NCBI GenBank assembly: GCA_004297465.1
Contig: SCUB01000019.1
Location: forward strand, 1 to 64,000
From: Xanthobacteraceae bacterium
Lineage (GTDB): Bacteria > Pseudomonadota > Alphaproteobacteria > Rhizobiales > Xanthobacteraceae
Reading direction: 5' to 3'
DNA length: 64,000 nt
Shown: positions 18,508 to 27,679 of the stretch, piece after piece
Numbering within the stretch: the stretch's first letter is position 1
Layout: each line of letters starts with the position of its first letter
Notes under the pieces: generated by a model
Told to the model about the DNA's origin: nothing
The model's database searches: none
What the model saw: only the letters and a program-made list of their open reading frames with translations
Made by a program: the position numbers and the translations under genes

Positions 18508-19652
18508 CTCGGTTTGTCCTTGCGCGGGCCCGTCGGCGGTTCGCCGAATCCGAACAGCGTCGCCAGCGTCCGCCGGTGCCCGGTGTCAATCGAGATGGTC
18601 ACGCTCATGCCGGCCTTGAGCTTGCCGGTTTGCTCGTCGGCATCGAAGGTGATGCGGAGCGGCACGCGCTGCACCACCTTGATCCAGTTGCCGCTGGCGT
18701 TCTGTGGCGGCAGGATCGCGAATTGCGCGCCGGTGCCGGGGCTCAGCGACGTCACGGTGCCAAGGAAGGTATGGCTGGGAAAGGCGTCGACCTCCATGGT
18801 CACCTTCTGGCCGACCTGCACATAGGTGAGGTCGGTTTCCTTCGGGTTGGCGTCGACCCAGGGATGCTGGTCGTCGATGATGCTGAAGACCGGCGTGCCG
18901 GCGGCCACGAAGCGGCCGAGCTGGATGTTGTCGACCTGCGTCGCGGTGCCGCTGATCGGTGCGCGCAGCGTGGTATGCGCGAGGTTGCGCTGCGCCTCGC
19001 CGAGCGCGGCGTCGGCCTGGGCATAGGGCGGAAACTGCGCCAGCGGCAGGTCGGGATCGCCCTGGAGCTGGTTCCTGGCGCTGGCGAGCTGCTGTTCCAG
19101 GAGTTCGAGCTGGGTTCGCGCCACCACCAGGTTGGTCGTGGTGGTGTCGAGGTCGAGCTGCGAGCCGACATTGCCCCGGACCAGCGTCGCCTTGCGCTCG
19201 ACGTCGCGCTGCTTGAGCTCGATGCCCTGGTGCGCGAGGTCGAGCATGCGCGTGTAGGATTGATAGTTGGAGCGCAGGTTGTTGTAGGTGGTTCTGGCCT
19301 GGCTGAGATTCGATTGCGCCTGCTGCAGCGCCAGCCGGAACGGCTCGGGGTCGATCTCGAACAGCACGTCGCCGACATCGACGTGCTGGCCCTCGCGCAC
19401 CATCGCGCGGTTGATCTTGCCGGAGATGTCCGGGGTGATCAGCACCTTCTGCGCGCCGACGAAGGCGTTGTCGGTGCTGACATAGCGGCCGCCCATGAGA
19501 TAGACCGCAAGCCCGGCGACGAGCACCAGCGCGGGCGCGATGACGAGCAGGATAAGGCGCAGCCTGGCGCGCGCGGCCGTAACGAGCCGCTGCGTCGTGC
19601 TCTGGATTGGCGGCCGCCCCTCCAGTGGAAATTTGAGAATTGGTTCAGCCAT
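18504..19652 (-). CDS. emrA: HlyD-family membrane fusion protein (EmrA-like)
   Basis: A 382-residue periplasmic adaptor. One membrane anchor lies at about residues 32-52, followed by YVSTDNAFVGAQ, the EmrA-type start of the beta-barrel. A long coiled-coil hairpin (about 100-200, rich in Gln, Leu and Arg) and a lipoyl half motif (LRAPISGTATQVDNIQLGRFV) follow. It links the EmrB-like permease to an outer-membrane channel. Its start lies inside the last codons of the marR gene (8 bp overlap), and its end overlaps emrB by ATGA, so all three genes are co-translated. Confidence 0.92.
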   Translation of the reverse strand: MAEPILKFPLEGRPPIQSTTQRLVTAARARLRLILLVIAPALVLVAGLAVYLMGGRYVSTDNAFVGAQKVLITPDISGKINRAMVREGQHVDVGDVLFEIDPEPFRLALQQAQSNLSQARTTYNNLRSNYQSYTRMLDLAHQGIELKQRDVERKATLVRGNVGSQLDLDTTTTNLVVARTQLELLEQQLASARNQLQGDPDLPLAQFPPYAQADAALGEAQRNLAHTTLRAPISGTATQVDNIQLGRFVAAGTPVFSIIDDQHPWVDANPKETDLTYVQVGQKVTMEVDAFPSHTFLGTVTSLSPGTGAQFAILPPQNASGNWIKVVQRVPLRITFDADEQTGKLKAGMSVTISIDTGHRRTLATLFGFGEPPTGPRKDKPR

Positions 19653-20124
19653 GGCCTGATTCCCTCACATCGTGATCGCCGCTGCCGGCCTGGATGGCGT
19701 TGCGGACGTTGTCCTTGATCGTTTCCAGTTGCGCGACCAGGCGTTCGGCCTCGGCGGCATCGAGGCCGGCCAGCGCCGTGGTGGTGATTTCGCCGCGCAG
19801 CAGGGCGAGCTGGTTCAGGAGCGGGCGGGCCGCCGGCATGAGATAGAGCCGCTTGGCGCGGCGGTCGCTGGCGTCGCTGCGCCGCTCGATCAGGCCGTTG
19901 TCGCACAGCCGGTCGATCAGCCGCGTCAGGGTGATCGGCTGCATCTCCAACAGATCGGCGAGCTCGGACTGCTTGAGTCCCTCGGTGCGCTCGAGCTTGG
20001 CCAGCACCGCCCACTGCGCCCGGGTGATACCGAGCGGGCGCGCCTTGTGGTCGGCATGGAGCCGGATCAGCCGTGACAGCTCAAATAACGCAAAGATGAA
20101 TTGCGGATTGGGTTGATTGGTCAT
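19645..20124 (-). CDS. MarR-family transcriptional regulator of the emrAB-like operon
   Basis: A 159-residue winged-helix repressor. The DNA-binding helix region reads LKQSELADLLEMQPITLTRLIDRLCDNGLIERR, with the wing DASDRRAKRLYL, both standard for MarR. It probably represses the efflux operon that it heads and releases DNA on binding an aromatic or lipophilic compound. A 14-bp inverted repeat (ATAAG-N4-CTTAT) lies 24 bases upstream of its start and is the obvious operator candidate. Confidence 0.9.
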   Translation of the reverse strand: MTNQPNPQFIFALFELSRLIRLHADHKARPLGITRAQWAVLAKLERTEGLKQSELADLLEMQPITLTRLIDRLCDNGLIERRSDASDRRAKRLYLMPAARPLLNQLALLRGEITTTALAGLDAAEAERLVAQLETIKDNVRNAIQAGSGDHDVRESGHG

Positions 20125-20147
20125 TGTGACCTTCTACACCCTTTTTC

Positions 20148-20161
20148 ATAAGCTTACTTAT
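20148..20161 (-). promoter_or_regulatory. Candidate MarR operator upstream of the efflux operon
   Basis: The minus strand reads ATAAGTAAGCTTAT, two perfect 5-bp arms around TAAG. It sits in an AT-rich patch with TTATTATAAG, a likely -10 region, so a bound MarR dimer would block transcription. The half-site spacing is typical of MarR operators. Function is inferred from position only. Confidence 0.5.
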
Positions 20162-20261
20162 AATAACTGTTGCATATGAACGCATGGGAGCGCCGCCGTG
20201 GGCGCATGACCCGGCACCGGGCAAGGGAGGCGGCAGGAGAACGCGGCAGGGTAGGGGCGCG

Positions 20262-21371
20262 TCAGTCCCACTCGACGGCGGCCTCGACCGCGAGGTCGAC
20301 GGTGCCGCGCACGCCGATGTCGTCGTAATGGTGATCGAGGAAGCGCCGCGCGGCACGCTGGCCGGCCCGGCACAGCAGCGAGAAGAACTCGAAATCGGTC
20401 TTGAGCCGGCTCGAAGCGGTCAGCCGCTTGCCGAAACCGCCGAGGTCGATGCGGTGGATGCGGATCTGGCGGTACTGTCCCTCGCCGGTGCCGCGCGGCA
20501 GCCGGCCGTCCTCGATCAGCTGGTCGACGAAGTCGATGGTGCGCAATTCGGCCATCAGCGTCGAGTTGAAGGTGATCTCGTTGAGCCGGGTCAGGATCTC
20601 GCGCGAGCTGCGCGGCGTCTCCTCGCGCAGCACCGGATTGATCTGCACCACCAGCACGTCCTCGCTTTCGGTGCTGCGCAGGAACGGGAAGATCGCCGGA
20701 TTGCCGACATAGCCGCCATCCCAGAACGGCACGCCGTCGATCTCGACCGCCTGGAACAGGAACGGCAGCGCCGCCGAGGCCATCACCACGTCGGCGGTGA
20801 TCTTCTCGCGCGAGAACACGCGCAGGCGGCCGGTGTGGACGTTGGTGGCGGAGATGAACAGCGCCAGCTCGCTGTCGCGCACCGCCTCGAAGTCGACATA
20901 GCGGTCGATGAGCTCCTTGAGCGGATTGATGTTGAGCGGGTTGTAGTCATAGGGCGAGAAGTAGCGCGCCATGATCTCCACCCAGGCCTGCATCGGCGAG
21001 TTGGCGAACGGCATCAGCGAGAACAGCCGGTCGGCCACCGCGCGCTGCATCGGCGGCAATTCGCCCCCGGTGCTGGCGGCGCGCCAGAACGCGGCCAGGC
21101 GCCGGCTGGCCTCCTCCGGCCCGCCGCGCGCCAGCCCATCCGCCACCATCACCGCGTTCACCGCGCCGGCCGAGGCGCCGGAAATGCCGGTGATCTCCAG
21201 TCGGCCGTCGCTCAGGAGATGGTCGAGCACGCCCCAGGTGAAGGCGCCGTGGGCGCCGCCGCCCTGCAGCGCGATGTTGACCTTCTTGGCGCTGACCGGC
21301 CGCGCGGATTTCGCCGCCGGGCGGTTCCAGATCGACAGGCCGTCAAGGTAGGAGCGCAGTTTGGTCGTCAC
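20262..21371 (-). CDS. Patatin-like phospholipase
   Basis: A 369-residue lipid acyl hydrolase. The anion-hole motif GGGAHGAF and the nucleophile elbow GISGASAGAVN (GxSxG) are followed by the catalytic Asp in WDGGYVGNPAIFPF, giving the Ser-Asp dyad. Bacterial patatins of this class (RssA/ExoU-like, DUF3734-type C-terminus) act on phospholipids or storage lipids. The GTG at 21371 is selected because GGAG lies six bases upstream. A longer start at 21464 would extend across the zur promoter region. The gene lies divergent from zur and downstream of the efflux operon. It is not clear whether either is functionally linked. Confidence 0.87.
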   Translation of the reverse strand: MTTKLRSYLDGLSIWNRPAAKSARPVSAKKVNIALQGGGAHGAFTWGVLDHLLSDGRLEITGISGASAGAVNAVMVADGLARGGPEEASRRLAAFWRAASTGGELPPMQRAVADRLFSLMPFANSPMQAWVEIMARYFSPYDYNPLNINPLKELIDRYVDFEAVRDSELALFISATNVHTGRLRVFSREKITADVVMASAALPFLFQAVEIDGVPFWDGGYVGNPAIFPFLRSTESEDVLVVQINPVLREETPRSSREILTRLNEITFNSTLMAELRTIDFVDQLIEDGRLPRGTGEGQYRQIRIHRIDLGGFGKRLTASSRLKTDFEFFSLLCRAGQRAARRFLDHHYDDIGVRGTVDLAVEAAVEWD

Positions 21372-21562
21372 GGCAGACTCCGGTTCGGGCACGGGGGAAT
21401 AAGGGAAGCGCCTATTTCGAGGCGGTAGTCCCTGCTCTGAAAAGGTGGGGAAGGAATGATGCATTGCAACATGAAATATTGCTCTGCACAAGATTTGCGC
21501 AATCCGCCAGGCCGGGAGACGAGACTTTTGCCCGGCGCCTCGCATGTCTCTATCTTGTGACG
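21372..21562. promoter_or_regulatory. Divergent region between patatin gene and zur, with a quasi-palindrome
   Basis: At 21466-21482 the sequence GCAACATGAAATATTGC forms an imperfect palindrome (arms GCAA/TTGC, 6 of 8 pairs). It lies about 80 bases upstream of the zur start codon. Fur-family proteins bind AT-rich palindromes of this size and often control themselves, so it is a candidate autoregulatory site. The match to published alphaproteobacterial Zur boxes is not close. Confidence 0.35.
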
Positions 21563-22048
21563 ATGACCGCGCAGGCTTTCCCCGCCCCCAATCACGATCA
21601 CGGCCGCTGCACCGCCGAGGCCATCGCCCATGCCGAACAAGTGTGTCGCCGGCACGGCCAGAAATTGACGCCAATCCGCCAGCGGGTGCTGGAAAGCCTG
21701 CTCGCCACCCATCGTCCGCTCGGTGCCTACGAGATCATCGATGCGCTGGCCGGGCAGATGCCGCGGCCGGCGCCGATCACGGTCTATCGCGCGCTGGATT
21801 TCCTCATCGCCCGGGGGCTGGTTCACCGCATCGAGAGCCGCAACGCCTTCCTTGCCTGCGTGCGCCATCACGATCAGTCGGCGCTGACCGCATTCCTGAT
21901 CTGCGAGCGCTGCGGATCGGTCGGCGAGCTTGCCGACGCCGAGGTTGCCAGCACCCTGTCCGATGCGGCACAAAGCGTTGGCTTCAAGCCGCGCTTCTCG
22001 GTGGTTGAGATCGCGGGCCTTTGCGCGCATTGCCGCGATCACGATTGA
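21563..22048 (+). CDS. zur: Fur-family zinc uptake regulator Zur
   Basis: A 161-residue metalloregulator of the Fur family. The winged helix reads LTPIRQRVLESLLATHRPLGAYEIIDAL followed by PITVYRALDFLIARGLVHRIESRNAFLAC. Two CxxC pairs, ICERCG and CAHC, form the structural zinc site, and HDQS/HDH groups supply regulatory zinc ligands. Loss of the Fur-type HHDH motif and the ESRNAF segment favour Zur over Fur. It would repress zinc uptake genes when zinc is sufficient. The ATG at 21563 is used; upstream residues do not resemble the family. The next gene is an EamA transporter, not znuABC, so its main targets lie elsewhere. Confidence 0.85.
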   Translation: MTAQAFPAPNHDHGRCTAEAIAHAEQVCRRHGQKLTPIRQRVLESLLATHRPLGAYEIIDALAGQMPRPAPITVYRALDFLIARGLVHRIESRNAFLACVRHHDQSALTAFLICERCGSVGELADAEVASTLSDAAQSVGFKPRFSVVEIAGLCAHCRDHD

Positions 22049-22056
22049 AAGTTTTC

Positions 22057-22986
22057 ATGACGACAGTTCAAACCAACGCGGCCGCTCCCAACACGACCGC
22101 CGGCGCCTCGGCTCATGCGCTGGGCATGGGCGCCGCGCTGGTGGTGACGATGCTGTGCCTGAGCTGGGGATTCAATCAGGTAGCGGTCAAGCTGGCGTTG
22201 CCGGAGCTGCCGCCGATGCTGCAGGCCACCATCCGTTCGATCGGCGGCGCGCTGGTGGTGGCGCTGGCCGCAAGGCTGCGCGGCGTGCCGCTGTTCGTGC
22301 GCGATGGCACGCTGCGGGTCGGCCTGCTCATCGGCGTGATGTTCGGCTTCGAGTTCGTGATGATCTACCGCGGCCTGATGTGGACCACGGCGAGCCGCGC
22401 CGTGGTGTTCCTCTATGCGGCGCCGTTCTTTGTCGTGGTCGGCGCGCGCTGGCTGCTCAAGGAGCGCCTGACCAACGGACAATGGGGCGGGCTGGCGCTC
22501 TCCTTCCTCGGCGTCGTGCTGGCGATCGGCGTGCCGCAGCCCGATGTCGACGCCAATGTGGTGCTCGGCGATCTCATGCTGCTGGTGGCCGGCGTCGGCT
22601 GGGCGGGAGCAACCCTGGCGGTCAAGGCCACGCGGCTCGCGCGCATCGCCGCCGAGCGCACGCTGGCCTACCAGCTCGTCGTCTCGGTGCCGATCCTGGG
22701 ACTGGCGTCGTGGGCGACCGGCGAGAGCGTGACGGCGATGCCGGGGCCGCTGGCGCTCGGCTCGCTCGCCTACCAGGCGCTGTGGGTGGTCGGCATCACC
22801 TATCTGATCTGGTTCCAGATGGTGAAAACCTACTCGGCAAGCCGGCTGTCGGCCTTTACCTTCATGACGCCGCTATTCGGCGTCATTGCAGGCCACGTGG
22901 TGCTCGGCGAGCCGATGACGCTGGTGTTCGCGGCCGCGGTGGCGCTGGTGCTGGCGGGGCTGGTGCTGGTCAACCGGCCGGGCTGA
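22057..22986 (+). CDS. EamA/DMT-family transporter
   Basis: A 309-residue membrane protein with about ten hydrophobic helices arranged as two EamA repeats. The first repeat contains LSWGFNQVAVKLALPELPPMLQATIRS and YRGLMWTTASRAVVFLYAAPFFV, and the second ends with FTFMTPLFGVIAGHVVLGEP, the usual EamA motif. Members export amino acids, nucleobases or other small metabolites; the substrate is unknown. It begins 8 bp after zur and is likely co-transcribed with it. It is the first of three EamA proteins in this window (others at 33078 and 44137), which are clearly different from each other. Confidence 0.88.
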   Translation: MTTVQTNAAAPNTTAGASAHALGMGAALVVTMLCLSWGFNQVAVKLALPELPPMLQATIRSIGGALVVALAARLRGVPLFVRDGTLRVGLLIGVMFGFEFVMIYRGLMWTTASRAVVFLYAAPFFVVVGARWLLKERLTNGQWGGLALSFLGVVLAIGVPQPDVDANVVLGDLMLLVAGVGWAGATLAVKATRLARIAAERTLAYQLVVSVPILGLASWATGESVTAMPGPLALGSLAYQALWVVGITYLIWFQMVKTYSASRLSAFTFMTPLFGVIAGHVVLGEPMTLVFAAAVALVLAGLVLVNRPG

Positions 22987-23004
22987 TACGGGGTGTGACG
23001 CAAA

Positions 23005-24282
23005 GTGACGACGCAATTCGAACAGACGCGCGAACCGGTCGGGGCCGAGCCGGCGCCGCGCCGGCGCACCGTCGCGGTCGATGTCGGCGGCGTCGTGGTC
23101 GGCGGCGGCGCGCCGGTGGTGGTGCAGTCGATGACCAACACCGACACCGCCGATGTCGGTGCCACGGTGGCGCAGGTCGCGGCGCTGGCGGGCGCGGGCT
23201 CCGAATTGGTGCGGGTGACGGTCGACCGCGACGAGGCGGCGCGCGCGGTGCCCCACATCCGCGACGCGCTGGCGCGGCGCGGCATCACCGTGCCGCTGGT
23301 CGGCGACTTCCATTACATCGGCCACAAGCTTCTCGCCGACCATCCGGCTTGCGCCGAGGCGCTGGCCAAGTATCGCATCAATCCCGGCAATGTCGGCTTC
23401 CGCGACAAGAAGGACACGCAGTTTTCCGCCATCGTCGAGACCGCGATCCGCCACGGCAAGGCGGTGCGCATCGGCGCCAACTGGGGCTCGCTCGACCAGG
23501 ATCTGCTGACCCAGCTCATGGAGGCCAACGCGCGCGCGCGCGAGCCGCATGACGCCCGCGCCGTGATGCGCGAGGCCATGGTGCGCTCGGCGCTGATCTC
23601 GGCGGCGCGCGCCGAGGAGATCGGACTTGCGCGCAGCCGCATCGTGCTGTCGGCCAAGGTGTCGGCGGTGCAGGACCTGATCGCGGTCTATCGCATGCTG
23701 GCCGCGCGCGGCGATCATGCGCTGCATCTGGGCCTGACCGAGGCCGGCATGGGCTCGAAGGGCGTGGTGGCGTCATCCGCCGCGCTGGGCATCCTGCTGC
23801 AGGAAGGCATCGGCGACACCATCCGGGTGTCGCTCACTCCGGAGCCCGGCGGCGACCGCGCCCGCGAGGTGCAGGTGGCGCAGGAATTGCTGCAGACCAT
23901 GGGGTTCCGCAGCTTCATGCCGCTGGTGGCCGCCTGTCCCGGCTGCGGCCGCACCACCTCGACGACGTTTCAGGAGCTGGCGCGCGAGATCCAGCAATTC
24001 ATCCGCGACGAGATGCCGGGCTGGAAGGCCCGCTATCCCGGCGTCGAGGCGCTCAACGTCGCGGTGATGGGCTGCATCGTCAACGGGCCGGGCGAATCCA
24101 AGCATGCCGACATCGGCATCTCGCTGCCGGGCACCGGCGAGCAGCCGGCCGCGCCGGTGTTCGTCGACGGCGAGAAGGTGACGACGCTGCGCGGCGCAAC
24201 GCTCGCCGCCGACTTCAAGGCCATGGTCATCGATTACATCGAGCGCCGCTTCGGCATGGCCGCGCGCCTTGCCGGCGAATAG
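23005..24282 (+). CDS. ispG: 4-hydroxy-3-methylbut-2-enyl diphosphate synthase IspG
   Basis: A 425-residue iron-sulphur enzyme of the MEP isoprenoid pathway. It converts methylerythritol cyclodiphosphate to HMBPP. The N-terminal barrel has [19 protein letters not shown] and the [10 protein letters not shown] segment. The 4Fe-4S ligands are seen in ACPGCGRTT and [10 protein letters not shown]. The start is a GTG at 23005, directly before the conserved region by about 20 residues, which is normal in alphaproteobacteria. It follows the EamA gene by 18 bp. A prenyl diphosphate synthase, which uses the pathway products, is encoded 0.7 kb away on the other strand. Confidence 0.96.
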   Translation: MTTQFEQTREPVGAEPAPRRRTVAVDVGGVVVGGGAPVVVQSMTNTDTADVGATVAQVAALAGAGSELVRVTVDRDEAARAVPHIRDALARRGITVPLVGDFHYIGHKLLADHPACAEALAKYRINPGNVGFRDKKDTQFSAIVETAIRHGKAVRIGANWGSLDQDLLTQLMEANARAREPHDARAVMREAMVRSALISAARAEEIGLARSRIVLSAKVSAVQDLIAVYRMLAARGDHALHLGLTEAGMGSKGVVASSAALGILLQEGIGDTIRVSLTPEPGGDRAREVQVAQELLQTMGFRSFMPLVAACPGCGRTTSTTFQELAREIQQFIRDEMPGWKARYPGVEALNVAVMGCIVNGPGESKHADIGISLPGTGEQPAAPVFVDGEKVTTLRGATLAADFKAMVIDYIERRFGMAARLAGE

Positions 24283-24303
24283 CTCCGCGCAACGCCTTTC
24301 CTC

Positions 24304-24981
24304 TCACAGCACGCTGGCGGCGATGTTGACCATCAGCGCCAGCAGCGCGGTGTTGAACAGGAACGAGGTCACGCCGTGCGCGGTCGCGGTGCGGCGGATC
24401 AGGCGATCGCTGATGGTGACGTCGGAGACCTGCGCCGTCATGCCGATCACGAACGAGAAATACACGAAGTCCCAGTAGTCGGGATGGTTGTCGCCGGGAA
24501 ACGTCAGGCCGCCGGACGGCGTGCCGCGATAGAATTCATGGGCGTAATGCAGCGCGAAGGTGGTGTGTACCGCCGCCCATGACAGCGCGATGGTGACGGT
24601 CGCCAGCGCGAGCTGCAGCGGCTGGCGCTGCCCCGAGCCGAGTTCGAACACGATGGCGCCGAGACTGGCGAAGGCCGCGATCCCGGTGATGACGAGGATG
24701 AGGAAGCGGCCGTCGTCCTGGAGAATGGCGTTGCGGCGGATGTGGACGGCGTCGGTGCGCGCGAATGTCCAGTAGGCCACCGCGAGATAAAGCGTGACGC
24801 TGGCGTCCCACGCGATCAAAAGCCGCGTGACCAGCGGCAGCGCCGCGGGCAGCACGGCGAACACGAGAAGTCCGGCCAGCATTGACACGAACAGGCGCGG
24901 CCGTGCCCGCACGATGCGCAACAGGCGCGGCAGCTTGTGGAAATTCCGCAGGGCCGGGTCGGTGCCGCCGTGCTGGTTCAT
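24304..24981 (-). CDS. DUF1345 membrane protein
   Basis: A 225-residue protein with about five hydrophobic segments. It contains WDASVTLYLAVAYWTFARTDA, then HTTFALHYAHEFY and NHPDYWDFVYFSFVIGMTAQVSDVTISDRLIRR, which are the conserved core of DUF1345. Its function is unknown. The ATG at 24981 has an AGGGGG site nine bases upstream; longer in-frame starts would overlap the prenyl synthase gene. It lies 34 bp downstream of that gene on the same strand and is convergent with ispG. Confidence 0.85.
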   Translation of the reverse strand: MNQHGGTDPALRNFHKLPRLLRIVRARPRLFVSMLAGLLVFAVLPAALPLVTRLLIAWDASVTLYLAVAYWTFARTDAVHIRRNAILQDDGRFLILVITGIAAFASLGAIVFELGSGQRQPLQLALATVTIALSWAAVHTTFALHYAHEFYRGTPSGGLTFPGDNHPDYWDFVYFSFVIGMTAQVSDVTISDRLIRRTATAHGVTSFLFNTALLALMVNIAASVL

Positions 24982-25015
24982 GAACGATCGCCCCCTGGCT
25001 GTTGCCTCGCCATAA

Positions 25016-25939
25016 TCAGCTTTTGCGTTCAACCACGAAACGCGCGGCGTCGCGCAAGAGGTCCGCGCGCGCGCCGAACCGATCGAGCGCGGCATCCGCC
25101 CGCGCCGTCAGTTCGGCAAGACGGGCCCGCGCGCCGGCGATGCCGAGCACGCTGACGGAGGTGGCCTTGCCGGCGGCGGCGTCCTGTCCGGTGGTCTTGC
25201 CGAGCGCTACGGCATCGCCCTCGACGTCGAGCAGGTCGTCGGCGATCTGGAAGGCTTCGCCGAAGGCGCGGCCGTAAATGTCGAGCGCCTCGCGCGCCTC
25301 GCTCGGCGCTTCGCCCAGCAGCGCGCCGGCGACGCAGGCAAAGCGCAGCAGCGTGCCGGTCTTCATCGCCTGCAACTGTGCGATGTCCGGCGGCGCGGCG
25401 GCGCCGAAGCGGCCCTCGCCCTCGAGGTCGAGCATCTGTCCGCCGGCCATGCCGCCGATGCCGGCGGTGCGGGCGAGCAGGCGCGAAAGCGCCACCCGCA
25501 CCTCGGCATTGGGATGCACCTCGTCGCGGCTGATGACGTCGAACGCCAGCGTCAGGAGCGCGTCGCCGGCAAGGATCGCGGTGGCCTCGTCGAACGCCCT
25601 GTGCACGGCGGGCCGGCCGCGGCGCAGGTCGCTGTCGTCCATGGCGGGAAGATCGTCGTGCGCCAGCGAATAGCAATGCACGCATTCGAGCGCGGCCGCC
25701 GCCATCAGCGCGCGCTCGGCGGGCACGTCGAACAGCGCCGCGCTCTCGACCACGAGGAACGGACGCAGCCGCTTGCCGCCGCCGAGGCTGGCGTGGCGCA
25801 TTGCCTCGATGAGGCGCGCCGGCCGCGCGATCTCGTCGGCCAGCGGCGTGGCATCCAACAGGCGCGCGAACAGGCCCTCGACCGCGGCCGCGGTGGAGGC
25901 AAGCCGCGTCGAAAAGCTGTTGCGAACGGCGATGACCAT
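25016..25939 (-). CDS. ispA: Polyprenyl (farnesyl/geranylgeranyl) diphosphate synthase
   Basis: A 307-residue trans-prenyltransferase. The first aspartate-rich motif is AHDDLPAMDDSDLRRGRP and the second is FQIADDLLDVEGD, with GGGKRLRP and GKTTGQD in the expected places. It condenses IPP with allylic diphosphates; the CYSLAHDDLPAMD context, with two residues inserted in the first motif, fits bacterial FPP/GGPP synthases of the IspA type. Chain length cannot be fixed by eye. The ATG at 25939 is the likely start although no strong ribosome binding site is seen. It is divergent from mtgA. Confidence 0.9.
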   Translation of the reverse strand: MVIAVRNSFSTRLASTAAAVEGLFARLLDATPLADEIARPARLIEAMRHASLGGGKRLRPFLVVESAALFDVPAERALMAAAALECVHCYSLAHDDLPAMDDSDLRRGRPAVHRAFDEATAILAGDALLTLAFDVISRDEVHPNAEVRVALSRLLARTAGIGGMAGGQMLDLEGEGRFGAAAPPDIAQLQAMKTGTLLRFACVAGALLGEAPSEAREALDIYGRAFGEAFQIADDLLDVEGDAVALGKTTGQDAAAGKATSVSVLGIAGARARLAELTARADAALDRFGARADLLRDAARFVVERKS

Positions 25940-26052
25940 GAAGCAACGGCGTAACAGGATCGTGCCGTTGCGGCAACGGGGCGAGGCGTTTCCGTTCGCG
26001 CGGCAATTGCGCCATGATGGGGCAATGCCTGGTCCCCTGATCCACTGACGCC

Positions 26053-26832
26053 ATGCCGCCACGTTGCCGCTCCGCGCCGCAGTCCGGCCCCCGCCTTGCG
26101 GCGCGGCTCGCGCGCGCCGTGGGGATCGTGCTGGTCGCCCTGCTGGCGCTGCCCTACGGGCTGGCGGTGCTTTACCGCGTCGGCCATCCGGTCTCGACCC
26201 TGATGCTGGCGCGTTGGGCGAGCGGCGCGCGGGTGTCGCGGCAGTGGGTCGGCCTCGACGCCGTGGCGCCCGTCATGGTCCGTACCGTGATCGCCGCCGA
26301 GGATGCCCGCTTCTGCAGCCACCACGGCATCGACTGGGAGGCGCTGTCGGGCGCCATCGAGGACGCGCAGGACGGCGAGGTGTCGGGCGGCGGCTCCACC
26401 ATCACCCAGCAGACCGTCAAGAACCTGTTCCTGTGGCCGGGCCGCAGCGTGCTGCGCAAGGCGCTGGAACTGCCGCTTTCGCTGTGGCTCGACCTGGTGC
26501 TGCCCAAGCGCCGCATCCTGGAGATCTACCTCAACCTCGCCGAATGGGGCCCCAATGGCCAGTTCGGCATCGAGGCGGGCGCCCGCCACGCCTTCGGACG
26601 CGGCGCCGCCGGCATCGATGCCCGCGAGGCGGCGTTGCTGGCCGCCGTGCTGCCCAATCCGGTCACCCGCAGCGCGGCGCGCCCGAACCGGGTGGTCGGC
26701 CGCCGCGCCGCCCTCTACATGGCCCGCGCCGGCCAGGCGTCGACGGCATGCCTGGCAAATGGCCCGGAAAAGGCCAGAGGGCGCGGATTTCAGAGTGGTT
26801 TGCCGCTTGGGGGCCCGATTCAACCGGGTTGA
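26053..26832 (+). CDS. mtgA: Monofunctional peptidoglycan glycosyltransferase MtgA
   Basis: A 259-residue GT51 enzyme with a single N-terminal membrane anchor (about 20-42). The catalytic motif is [14 protein letters not shown], followed by [17 protein letters not shown] and [28 protein letters not shown]. No transpeptidase domain follows, which separates it from class A PBPs. It elongates glycan strands from lipid II. The C-terminal 35 residues beyond [10 protein letters not shown] are poorly conserved and may extend past the true family length. The gene is followed by rpmF. Confidence 0.93.
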   Translation: MPPRCRSAPQSGPRLAARLARAVGIVLVALLALPYGLAVLYRVGHPVSTLMLARWASGARVSRQWVGLDAVAPVMVRTVIAAEDARFCSHHGIDWEALSGAIEDAQDGEVSGGGSTITQQTVKNLFLWPGRSVLRKALELPLSLWLDLVLPKRRILEIYLNLAEWGPNGQFGIEAGARHAFGRGAAGIDAREAALLAAVLPNPVTRSAARPNRVVGRRAALYMARAGQASTACLANGPEKARGRGFQSGLPLGGPIQPG

Positions 26833-26939
26833 ACAAGGCCCCGCCATCCTCTATAAGCGCGGCCTTAATCCGGATTTTCACGCTTTTCCCGATCTATCGG
26901 GGCGCCCCCGGGGGGCGACCAACCAAGGACGACAAGGCC

Positions 26940-27125
26940 ATGGCCGTTCCGAGAAAAAAGACTTCGCCGTCGCGCCGCGGCATGCGCCGTTCCGCCGATG
27001 GCCTCAAGCAGCCGACCTATGTCGAGGACAAGGATTCCGGTGAGTTGCGCCGTCCGCACCACCTCGACCTGAAGACCGGCATGTACAAGGGCCGGCAGGT
27101 GCTCAAGGCCAAGAAAGAGGCCTGA
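26940..27125 (+). CDS. rpmF: 50S ribosomal protein L32
   Basis: A 61-residue ribosomal protein starting [20 protein letters not shown] and containing [20 protein letters not shown], the alphaproteobacterial L32 pattern without zinc cysteines. AAGGA lies upstream at 26925-26929, and AAGG again directly before the ATG. In this group rpmF commonly follows mtgA, as here. The gene lies in the same strand and has a 107-bp leader after mtgA that may hold its own promoter. Confidence 0.97.
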   Translation: MAVPRKKTSPSRRGMRRSADGLKQPTYVEDKDSGELRRPHHLDLKTGMYKGRQVLKAKKEA

Positions 27126-27208
27126 TCCCGCTCCCCGAGAACACGGGCGGCTGCTTTTGGCGCCGTCCGGGGGCGATGAAGGGCCGGCCGGAGGGGGCAA
27201 GGCACCGC

Positions 27209-27646
27209 ATGTTCGGATTCCCGCTGCTCCTGATTCCGCTGGCGATCGTCAACATCCTCGCGTTCCTGATGCCGGGCGTGCCGTTGTCGGCCACGCTCGC
27301 CACCCTGGCGCTGCCATCACGGCAGGAGCTGGTGGTGACGCTCGGCGACGCGGTGCTGCTGCTGGCGCTGGCGCTGCTTTTTGGCGAGATCGCCAAGGCG
27401 GTGCGGCCGGGCGGGCGAATCCTGATGGATCATCTGCTGGCGCTGATCGTGGCCGCCGCCGCGATCGGCGAATTACTGATGCTGCCGGCGTTTGCCAACG
27501 GGGTCTGTCTGCTGCTGGCGGCGCTGACGGTGGTGGAGTTCGCCGCCGGCATCGTGCTGGGAGTCGGCCGCAGGCCCGCCCCACGGGTCGCACCCGTGGC
27601 GGTCCCGGCCTCGCCCGCAACGGCGGAACCGCCGCAGCCGGAATGA
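27209..27646 (+). CDS. Small integral membrane protein of unknown function
   Basis: A 145-residue protein made almost entirely of four hydrophobic segments: about 2-22, 41-62, 78-98 and 100-122. It ends with a Pro/Ala-rich cytoplasmic tail. Short conserved-looking stretches such as LLFGEIAKAVRPG suggest a family found in related bacteria, but I recognise no named domain. The ATG at 27209 is chosen because AAGG lies seven bases upstream; an in-frame ATG 11 codons earlier is possible. It lies 83 bp after rpmF and is convergent with the next gene. Confidence 0.65.
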   Translation: MFGFPLLLIPLAIVNILAFLMPGVPLSATLATLALPSRQELVVTLGDAVLLLALALLFGEIAKAVRPGGRILMDHLLALIVAAAAIGELLMLPAFANGVCLLLAALTVVEFAAGIVLGVGRRPAPRVAPVAVPASPATAEPPQPE

Positions 27647-27679
27647 CGGCTTCCTAACCATCAACCCGAGATCGGAAGT

